Assembly (NCBI GenBank): GCA_028279645.1 | Contig: JANQNJ010000057.1 | Location: 1-55,121, forward strand | Direction: 5' to 3' | From: Thermoplasmatota archaeon | Lineage (GTDB): Archaea > Thermoplasmatota > JAKEGO01 > JANQNJ01 | Length of the DNA stretch: 55,121 nucleotides | Shown here: positions 48,218-55,121 of the stretch, piece after piece | How the letters are laid out: each line of letters opens with the position of its first letter | How positions within the stretch are numbered: position 1 is the stretch's first letter | The notes under the pieces: model-generated | Databases searched by the model: none | What the model saw: the letters and a program-made list of their open reading frames with translations, nothing else | What the model was told of the DNA's origin: nothing | Program-made: the position numbers and the translations under genes

Positions 48218-48473
48218 CAGGCGATAATATCTATTATTGTTATATAAATAGTATGTGGTTATTACCTATCCCATTGGAGCATTTCTTTATATACTAAACC
48301 ATCATCGATAACGTTTAAGGTCGGTTATCTTCGGTCGATTGGGCAATTTTCATGCACTATTTCGGTGGTCGGGCTGCCATTTAGCTCCCTGATCGATGAT
48401 CCCAGTTCATCCGGACCGGGCCCCAGCGATTAACTATATAAATACCATCCCCGATAGCCCGTCCGGTGGTTCG

Positions 48474-49427
48474 TTGAGGATACTTGTATGCGACGGGGTC
48501 GCCCAGGAGGCCATTGACCTTCTGAGGACCAAGCATGAGGTTACAGAGGACACTCCCAGCCCGGAGTATCTCGTACATATGATCAGGGAATATGATGCCG
48601 TTATAGTGCGGAGTCGGACCAAGCTGCCGCTCAAGATCCTTGAGGGGACAAAGCTCAAGGCGATCGGACGCGCCGGCATCGGTACTGACAACATCGATAC
48701 AGAGGCCGCCACCGTGCTCGGAATACCGGTACTGAACGCTCCATCTGGCTCGACCACATCGGTTGCAGAGCTTACCCTCGGGCTCATGCTGGGCCTTGCC
48801 AGACATATACCCAAGGCAGACGCGACAATGAAGGACGGTGAATGGGCCAAGAAGTCGTTGAAGGGTACGGAGCTCAGCGGCAAGACCCTGGGCCTGATCG
48901 GTTCAGGCAGGATAGGATCGGCTGTCGCAAACCTGTGTCAGGCCTTCGGCATGGACGTCCTCGTTTACGATCCATACCTGTCGGACGAGCAGATCGCGTC
49001 CTTCGGCGGAAAGAAGGTGGAGCTCGACAACGTCCTCGTCTGGTCCGATTACATCTCTCTTCACCTGCCGATCAACGACGAGACCCGGGGAATGATCAGC
49101 ACCGAACAGCTGATCAAGATGAAGGATACCGCCTACATCGTGAACTGCGCCAGAGGCGGCATCATCGACGAGGAGGCGTTAGTAAAGGCGCTCAACGACG
49201 AGCTGATCGCCGGGGCCGCCCTCGACGTCTTCGCCGAGGAACCGCCCAAGGGCGAGATCCTGAAGGTCAAGAACCTTATCATGACGCCTCACATCGCGGC
49301 CGCAACGGCTGAAGGCCAGAACCGAGCAGGGACCATCGTCGCCGAGCAGGTGATGAAGGTCCTCGACGGCGAACGGCCGGACTTCCTTGTCAACAAGGCG
49401 CTCTACAGCAAGTGGCCTGAAGAGTGA
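48474..49427 (+). CDS. serA: D-3-phosphoglycerate dehydrogenase-like 2-hydroxyacid dehydrogenase (short form)
   Basis: GRAGIGTDNIDTEAAT, LGLIGSGRIGSAVANLCQAFGMDVLVYDPY, NCARGGIIDEEAL, MTPHIAAATAEGQNRAG; TTG start inferred. Confidence 0.88.
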   Translation: MRILVCDGVAQEAIDLLRTKHEVTEDTPSPEYLVHMIREYDAVIVRSRTKLPLKILEGTKLKAIGRAGIGTDNIDTEAATVLGIPVLNAPSGSTTSVAELTLGLMLGLARHIPKADATMKDGEWAKKSLKGTELSGKTLGLIGSGRIGSAVANLCQAFGMDVLVYDPYLSDEQIASFGGKKVELDNVLVWSDYISLHLPINDETRGMISTEQLIKMKDTAYIVNCARGGIIDEEALVKALNDELIAGAALDVFAEEPPKGEILKVKNLIMTPHIAAATAEGQNRAGTIVAEQVMKVLDGERPDFLVNKALYSKWPEE

Positions 49428-49460
49428 GCTACCTGGGCGAAAAGAGCTTGAAAGAAATCC

Positions 49461-49712
49461 TTATTCAGCGACAGCGCTGGCCACGTCAAGAAGCCGCAGC
49501 CACGCGGTCATTGACGCATGGAGTGCCACAAGGTCATCGGAATCGATGGTCACCACGATCTTGGATCCGTTGGCAGCCAGTTCCGATGATGTGCGGCCGA
49601 CCTCGTCCTCCTTTTCGGGCGATATCGATGCGAGTACCATCTTGGATCGTTCCGGAGTGTCCAGGTCCAGGATTATCGTGGAGCTGCATCGAGGCATTGT
49701 GACTGATATCAT
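49461..49712 (-). CDS. pcc1: KEOPS complex subunit Pcc1
   Basis: Size (83 aa), sequence SKIVVTIDSDDLVALHASMTAWLRLLDVASAVAE, and linkage to rpoP/rpl37ae/exosome genes. Confidence 0.85.
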   Translation of the reverse strand: MISVTMPRCSSTIILDLDTPERSKMVLASISPEKEDEVGRTSSELAANGSKIVVTIDSDDLVALHASMTAWLRLLDVASAVAE

Positions 49713-49783
49713 GTAAGACGTTCTTGTGGGTTTTGGTACTCATTGTTAGAGAGTATGAACTTTTTTGGATACCCTTCCAGAAC

Positions 49784-49979
49784 GGCCCCCCCAAGCTCTT
49801 CCAAGGATTGGGCCCGAGAAGGTATTGGTCGTGATATTCCGACAAACAAGCCTTGATCCGAGCTTACGCAGCAAGCGAGGAGAACGGTCCGGCGACTGTG
49901 TATCCATGGATAAATCGGTAGGGGGCGTCACGGATTCAGCATTATCTAGCTGTGTGATGGCCTCGAAGGGCGGGGGGCC
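49784..49979 (-). ncRNA. Candidate structured ncRNA closed by a GC helix (strand tentative)
   Basis: ~360-nt gap without a convincing ORF; GGCCCCCC at one end and GGGGGGCC ~190 nt away; TATA-like cctctttatgg / tatttattatg upstream on the minus strand. Confidence 0.3.
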
Positions 49980-50071
49980 AGACTACATAATAAATAGTAC
50001 CATAAAGAGGACTCGCTCAAGACAGCCTCCAGGCTAGGACATCAATAGAATCGACAACGTTGGACCGCCTA

Positions 50072-50206
50072 TCAGCGAGCGATGAGTGTCTTCTTCATGT
50101 TCGGCCTTTCCTTGTGGAAGACCTTTGAACCGCACTTCTCGCACTGGATGCCTATGATCTGGATCGTCTCCCTGATCGGGTGGCCGCACATCATACATCT
50201 GTACAT
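50072..50206 (-). CDS. rpoP: RNA polymerase subunit P (Rpb12-like)
   Basis: MYRCMMCGHPIRETIQIIGIQCEKCGSKVFHKERPNMKKTLIAR. Confidence 0.93.
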   Translation of the reverse strand: MYRCMMCGHPIRETIQIIGIQCEKCGSKVFHKERPNMKKTLIAR

Positions 50207-50229
50207 GTCTATCCAGCTCCGGTGGTTTC

Positions 50230-50460
50230 TCAGCGGGTCCTGCTGGAGGGCTTGTAGGCCGCTCCTGCGAAGGTGTAGTCGCAGTGCTTGCAGGTCCAGA
50301 TGCCCGAGGATATCCTCTTGACGGCCTTGTGCCTGCACTGGGGGCACTCGTGCTTCTTGGTGATGTTGCCCCTGACGTTCTTGTACTGCTTCCTGATGCG
50401 AACCCCGTAACGGGGACCCATACGGGCGGAAGAGCCCGTTTTCTTGGTTCTACGACTCAT
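50230..50460 (-). CDS. rpl37ae: Ribosomal protein L37Ae
   Basis: RRTKKTGSSARMGPRYGVRIRKQYKNVRGNITKKHECPQCRHKAVKRISSGIWTCKHCDYTFAGAAY. Confidence 0.96.
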   Translation of the reverse strand: MSRRTKKTGSSARMGPRYGVRIRKQYKNVRGNITKKHECPQCRHKAVKRISSGIWTCKHCDYTFAGAAYKPSSRTR

Positions 50461-50479
50461 TTGAACCCACCAAGGTTAA

Positions 50480-51259
50480 TCAGTCCATCGCGAGTAAATC
50501 CCTTATGTTATTTGAACCTTTTTGAGCAAGGTCCATGGCCCTCTGGACCTCTTCAACGGTCAGATTGGCGGTCCCGCCCTTCTGCATCGCCCTTATATCG
50601 CCCTTCTCGTCCATCGTGATCGTCAGTCTTGCCTCGGCGACGGTCTCCTCCACGAGATTGGCGTCCAGGAGCAGCTCTCCCCCGACCTTGTACACTGTGA
50701 CCGGGATCGGCGACTCCACCACGGGAAGCGGGAAATCATCCCCTACCTCGTGGTCGCTGGCCCGAACCGTGGCGTTCTTCAGGGCGGCGATGGCAGCAAT
50801 GCCCGCGGCGTCGATCAGGTTCCCGTCGAAATCCAGGGCGTGGATGTCGATGAACAGGACCCACACCTTCTCGCCCTCGACTATGCAGAGCTTGTCAAGC
50901 TCTATGGCGCCGCTCTCGCGGATCCCTCTGTCGACCACCCTCGCCAGCTCGATGGACTCCGCCTTGGGCGGTCCCTGTTCGAAGAACTCTGACGCTCCGG
51001 GCCGCAGCTCGGCAACGGTGGTCAATACACCGCTGGCTGGTCTGTCGGAGTAGGGTTCGCCTATGATCATCTTGATCCCGACGATGACGTCGGTGTTGCC
51101 GAGTTTAACCCTGGCGGAACCCTCGGCGCTCCCGTAGGGATTGATCTCGACGCTGAGCGGCCGGAACTCCTCGAAACCGCGGCCGTCGGTCCTCTTCCGT
51201 TCCCTGATGAGCCGGGATATATATCCACGCTCGATATCCGGTATCAGCTCCCTGTCCAT
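50480..51259 (-). CDS. rrp42: Exosome complex component Rrp42
   Basis: RTDGRGFEEFRPLSVEINPYGSAEGSARVKLGNTDVIVGIK; position after rrp41. Confidence 0.94.
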   Translation of the reverse strand: MDRELIPDIERGYISRLIRERKRTDGRGFEEFRPLSVEINPYGSAEGSARVKLGNTDVIVGIKMIIGEPYSDRPASGVLTTVAELRPGASEFFEQGPPKAESIELARVVDRGIRESGAIELDKLCIVEGEKVWVLFIDIHALDFDGNLIDAAGIAAIAALKNATVRASDHEVGDDFPLPVVESPIPVTVYKVGGELLLDANLVEETVAEARLTITMDEKGDIRAMQKGGTANLTVEEVQRAMDLAQKGSNNIRDLLAMD

Positions 51260-51261
51260 TA

Positions 51262-51972
51262 TCACACCTCCGAGTACCGGCGCTTGAGCGCCTCGATCAT
51301 CATCTCGTGAATGCCTTTACTCGCCTCGGTGATAAGTCCGAGGGCCTTGTCGAACTCCTCCCTTGTGAAGTGGCCGTCCATCTGCATCAGCGAGATCTCG
51401 CCCGTCATCGGCTCTATCCCCACCGGGAGGTCAGCCTCTCCGTAATTGTCCTCCTCCTTTCCAAGGTCCAGGACGACCTCGCCGTTGATCTTCCCTGCGG
51501 CGCATCCTACCAGGAGCCCTCTCATCGGTATTCCGGCATCGGCCAGAGCAAGGCTGGACGCGGTCAATGCCACGCACCTCGTGCCTGCGCTGGCCTCAAG
51601 GACCTCGACGAAGACGTCAACGGCGGTCCGGGGGAACCTCTCTACGAATACCTGACCGGTGAGCGCATCGGATATAACCTTGGATATCTCGCTGGACCTC
51701 CTGTCGGGACCCGGACGCTTCCTGTCTGGGACAGAGAAGGCTGCCATGTTATAGTTGCATCTTACTATTGCCTTGATCGGGCTCTGCTGGTGGCGGGGAT
51801 GGACCTCGCGCGGGCCGAAAGCTGCGGCGATCACCTTGTTCTTGCCCCATTCGACATAGGCTGATCCTACGGCGTTCCTCAGAACACCTACCTCGATCTT
51901 GATGGGCCTGACCTCGTCGAACCTCCTGCCGTCAAGCCTCGTTCCGTTCTCGATCATGATCCTTTCTTCCAT
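51262..51972 (-). CDS. rrp41: Exosome complex exonuclease Rrp41
   Basis: [51 protein letters not shown]. Confidence 0.95.
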   Translation of the reverse strand: MEERIMIENGTRLDGRRFDEVRPIKIEVGVLRNAVGSAYVEWGKNKVIAAAFGPREVHPRHQQSPIKAIVRCNYNMAAFSVPDRKRPGPDRRSSEISKVISDALTGQVFVERFPRTAVDVFVEVLEASAGTRCVALTASSLALADAGIPMRGLLVGCAAGKINGEVVLDLGKEEDNYGEADLPVGIEPMTGEISLMQMDGHFTREEFDKALGLITEASKGIHEMMIEALKRRYSEV

Positions 51973-51988
51973 ATCGATCACCACACCC

Positions 51989-52993
51989 TCACTCGTCGTA
52001 CTCGCTGACGATGTCGTCGATGAGCTCCTTGATCTCATCGTCGTTCAGCTCCTCTTCGCCCGGGGTCGCTGGCCTGTTCGCTGCATCCGTCCTGGCCCCG
52101 TCCTGGCGCTTCCGACCAGGCTCATCGCTTCGCGCCTGTCCGGATCTTCCATCGATCGGTCCTTCTTCCAGCTCCGAGTCTATGTCCTCTTCCCGGGGAC
52201 CCGTTCCTGAGCCGCCCATCGACCCGGCCCTTTCATCACCGGGGCCCCTGTCCGGGTCCCCGCGGTACTGCCGCTTCTCGCTGTCGGTGAAATCAGGAAC
52301 GTGGTCGCCCTGGGCCTCGAGGAAACGCTCCATCTCGTCGGTCAGGCCTGGCATATGGGCGTACCTCTCTATCATCCGGATGGCCCGCTCCGCCAGTTCG
52401 ACCCTGTCGAGCTCGCCTTGAAGCCAGATCCTTCCGTTCTGACCGACGAATATGCGTACATCGGTGAACCTCTTGATCAGAGCGATCATCGAGCCCTTCT
52501 TGCCGATGATCCTGGGGACCTTCGTGGGCACGACCTCGATGACGTGGCCGGAATCGAGCTTCTTCAACCCCCGCTCCTTCATTGTAATCATTACCTTCTT
52601 GATCGTGTTCACGCTCTCGACCTTGGCCAGGACCACGTCCCCGACGTCGAGATATTTCTGTGTCTCGCCGAAGTTCACCCTCCAGGGCGCATCGTTGACA
52701 TGGAGCAGACCAGGGTAGGGTGAGTTGATGTCCACCATCCAGCTGCTCGGGTTGGTGTCCTCCACCACACCGATCACTAGGTCGTTCTTCTTGAACTGCG
52801 GGATATACCTCCCGCTCAGCGGTATGACATTGATATAGTTCGATCTGACGTCCTTCAGGCCGATTATCATGGCCATGACGTCGTCCTTCTCCCTGAAGGT
52901 CCCGAAGCCCGCCTTCAGATCGGGCTGATCGCGATTCAGCACCGTGCCGGGCACCACAATCTCCTTTTTCCTTGTTCCTGTCTCGGTATCCAT
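51989..52993 (-). CDS. rrp4: Exosome RNA-binding subunit Rrp4 with a long charged C-terminal extension
   Basis: [11 protein letters not shown]...[42 protein letters not shown]...[36 protein letters not shown] (S1 + KH). Confidence 0.95.
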   Translation of the reverse strand: MDTETGTRKKEIVVPGTVLNRDQPDLKAGFGTFREKDDVMAMIIGLKDVRSNYINVIPLSGRYIPQFKKNDLVIGVVEDTNPSSWMVDINSPYPGLLHVNDAPWRVNFGETQKYLDVGDVVLAKVESVNTIKKVMITMKERGLKKLDSGHVIEVVPTKVPRIIGKKGSMIALIKRFTDVRIFVGQNGRIWLQGELDRVELAERAIRMIERYAHMPGLTDEMERFLEAQGDHVPDFTDSEKRQYRGDPDRGPGDERAGSMGGSGTGPREEDIDSELEEGPIDGRSGQARSDEPGRKRQDGARTDAANRPATPGEEELNDDEIKELIDDIVSEYDE

Positions 52994-53160
52994 AGTGAAA
53001 ACCCTCCTAAAAATCCAAAAAAACGGGGTTTTATGTCGATCATATCGTTTCTACTTCTGCTTCCCATCACTGTGACACGCCGTTGCAACACAATTGAAAA
53101 TATGACGTCATCACATCCTTGTTCAATCTCGAGGGACAGATATTCCTGGTGGTACGCTCT

Positions 53161-53952
53161 TCAGCGCACCACCTTGAAATCCACCTCGCCCTTGGTCTTC
53201 TCAGCGAGCCTCTGGAAGAACTCGTCCTGCAGACCGGCCGGAAGCTTGACCAGTCCGATCCAAGAACCGTCCTTCTGCCACTCCTCCCTCGTGATCTCCG
53301 AGTGGTTCCGTACGTCGCCGTAGGCAGAACCGGAGTACCTGGGCGGCAGCTTGACCGCGATGGTGATCTTCTCCATACTGATCGGCATCAACGGTTGCAG
53401 GAGCGGAAGGACCCCCTTGACCTGGTACTCTACCGTCTGGAACGGATCGATGGTGACCCTGGCATCCTCCATGGCAAGCTCGATCCGCTTGGGAGGGTGC
53501 GGGGTCTTGGTCTGCGGGTTGAAGGCGAACTTCGAGATGTACTCGACTATCTGCCTCCTCTTCAGCTCCGTGAACTCCTTCCTCTGCTCCGTGGTCAGCT
53601 GGATCTCACCGTCGGAGATGATCTTCATGGCAACGGGTTCGAACTCCGTGGTGCCGAAGACCTCCTGGACCTTGTCGGAGGGGGACCGGTCCCCCTTCTT
53701 GACATCGGAGAATACCGCGTCGGTTGTCAGGCATTCTGTGAGCTTGGCGGCCAGTTCTTCTTCGCTGAGGCCAGATCCTTTCTTCTTCTCGCCTTCGGCA
53801 GCCTCGTCGTCACCGTCCTTCGGCGACTCCTTTGCAGCATGAAGGGCCTCGCGGAGGTCCCTAGCAAGAGCTGGGTCCACAAGTATCTCGAAGTGCTCGC
53901 CGTGAGACTCGTAGCGGGCTATGACAGATTTCTCGACATCCGTCATCCTCAT
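53161..53952 (-). CDS. SBDS/Sdo1 ribosome maturation protein
   Basis: [40 protein letters not shown]...[45 protein letters not shown]. Confidence 0.95.
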   Translation of the reverse strand: MRMTDVEKSVIARYESHGEHFEILVDPALARDLREALHAAKESPKDGDDEAAEGEKKKGSGLSEEELAAKLTECLTTDAVFSDVKKGDRSPSDKVQEVFGTTEFEPVAMKIISDGEIQLTTEQRKEFTELKRRQIVEYISKFAFNPQTKTPHPPKRIELAMEDARVTIDPFQTVEYQVKGVLPLLQPLMPISMEKITIAVKLPPRYSGSAYGDVRNHSEITREEWQKDGSWIGLVKLPAGLQDEFFQRLAEKTKGEVDFKVVR

Positions 53953-54683
53953 TCCTTCTTGTTGTTCTTGTTGGACTCAGATATGTACTTCTGGGTCTCC
54001 TTCACGTCGAGCTTCCTGAAGTGCTGTCCAACTTCAATGAGGCCCATCTCGATGGCCTCTGGGTTCAGACCCTCGTCGGTCGCGGTGTCAAGGGCTCCAA
54101 GGCCGAGGAGGACCGCCTCCTTCCGGCTCATGTTATCCTTGTACTTCTCCTCGAAGATCCCCATTACAACGTTCCGGCCCGCGCCGATGCTGCCCGCCTT
54201 GTAGGCCATCAGGGCGCCGCTCGGGTCGGTCTCGTAGAGATGGACCGTCTTGTCCGAATCGACCCCTGCTGTCAGGAGCGCGGTGCCGAAGGGCCTCACG
54301 CCGCCGAACTGGGTGTAGGTCTGCTTGAAATCGCAGATCGCCTTGACAAGGGCCTCCACCGTGATGTTCTCGTTGTACCGGATCTTGTTGATCTGGGCCT
54401 CTACACGGGCCTTGTCCACGAGGACCCTCGCATCTGCGACAAGTCCTGACGTGGCGCAGCCGATGTGGTCGTCGATCTGGAACATCTTCTCGATGGATGC
54501 CGGCTCGATGAGCCTGCTGGTGATCCTCTTGTCGATGATCAGGACCACACCGTTCTTGTACTTCAGACCGACCGTGGTCGTTCCCCTCTTTACCGCTTCT
54601 CTGGCATACTCCACCTGGAAAAGCCTTCCATCGGGTGAAAAAACAGTGATCGCCCGATCATATGCCATCTGTCCACCTTGCAT
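53949..54683 (-). CDS. psmA: Proteasome alpha subunit
   Basis: [48 protein letters not shown]. Confidence 0.97.
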   Translation of the reverse strand: MQGGQMAYDRAITVFSPDGRLFQVEYAREAVKRGTTTVGLKYKNGVVLIIDKRITSRLIEPASIEKMFQIDDHIGCATSGLVADARVLVDKARVEAQINKIRYNENITVEALVKAICDFKQTYTQFGGVRPFGTALLTAGVDSDKTVHLYETDPSGALMAYKAGSIGAGRNVVMGIFEEKYKDNMSRKEAVLLGLGALDTATDEGLNPEAIEMGLIEVGQHFRKLDVKETQKYISESNKNNKKE

Positions 54684-54984
54684 CATATTACAACTCCTCC
54701 ATAAGTTCAAACAGGTGTCTCAATATCGATTTGGGCTCGATCTATAATCATTCCCTCTGTTCTCGGTTCTTGTATCAAACACGTGTTGTTCACGCAAATA
54801 TCGTTCAACTGCAGTTCGTCCCAAACAAACGGTTGGTTCGTTCTTCTCAAGGGGTGTAGAAGTGAGCCCTTTCATATATCTTTCCATTAATAAGCTCCCT
54901 TGGCATGGATCGCACACTCTAATTTTCTCCTTCATCATCTCCACATGGCAAGCATTTTATCGCTTGAAGCACTAACAGGGCGTG

Positions 54985-55121
54985 ATGGATGTGTTCAGGC
55001 TAGAGGCCGAGGACGGGAACGCCCGGGTCGGCAGGTTACAGACGGGCCACGGGAGCGTGGAAACGCCGTTCTTCATGCCTGTGGCGACCAAGGGTACCGT
55101 GAAGACCCTGACGTTCGAGCA
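54985..55121 (+). CDS. tgtA: Archaeosine tRNA-guanine transglycosylase, N-terminal fragment (cut by window end)
   Basis: [45 protein letters not shown] from ATG 54985. Confidence 0.88.
   Translation, partial: MDVFRLEAEDGNARVGRLQTGHGSVETPFFMPVATKGTVKTLTFE

Noticed and set aside
49784-49979. SRP RNA or RNase P RNA identity for the candidate ncRNA
   Set aside because: I looked for SRP helix 8 (GGAAGGRAGCAGC-like) and RNase P core motifs on both strands and found no convincing match.
54720-54944. 74-aa minus-strand ORF MEMMKEKIRVCDPCQGSLLMERYMKGL...
   Set aside because: Lies in the AT-rich region between psmA and tgtA; no family recognised and no clear promoter or RBS; could be real but not supportable from sequence alone.
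1-55121. tRNA or rRNA genes
   Set aside because: No T-loop GGTTCRAATCC-type signature with matching acceptor stem noticed, and no rRNA-like conserved blocks; a tRNAscan run would be decisive.
1-55121. Prophage, transposon or defence island
   Set aside because: No transposase, integrase, phage structural, restriction-modification or Cas-like translations recognised in the ORF set.

Overview
The 55 kb window is protein-dense archaeal DNA. The informational genes (aIF5B/IF-2, L7Ae, S28e, L24e, L37Ae, RpoP, the exosome Rrp4/41/42, SBDS, proteasome alpha, PriL, A-type ATPase subunit D, archaeosine TGT) suggest a euryarchaeal, Thermoplasmatota-like genome; that placement is inference. Conserved housekeeping blocks alternate with accessory regions. 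The accessory regions contain: (i) five complete right-handed beta-helix / CARDB / PKD surface proteins plus a partial one at the left edge, two of them over 2,000 aa; (ii) a tandem pair of membrane proteins with a KPxIYLYTPE domain; (iii) four paralogous cysteine-rich proteins at 28.2-31.3 kb with tandem eight-Cys modules whose spacing matches eukaryotic FYVE fingers, with a PAS protein among them; (iv) a ParA ATPase next to two very long coiled-coil proteins, one carrying two ComEA-like helix-hairpin-helix domains. Blocks (iii) and (iv) are on the same strand and contiguous over about 9.6 kb, and are my best candidate for an undescribed system. A possible structured ncRNA lies between rpoP and pcc1. 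I saw no tRNA, rRNA, CRISPR array or transposase. All family calls come from reading translations; no database search was run.
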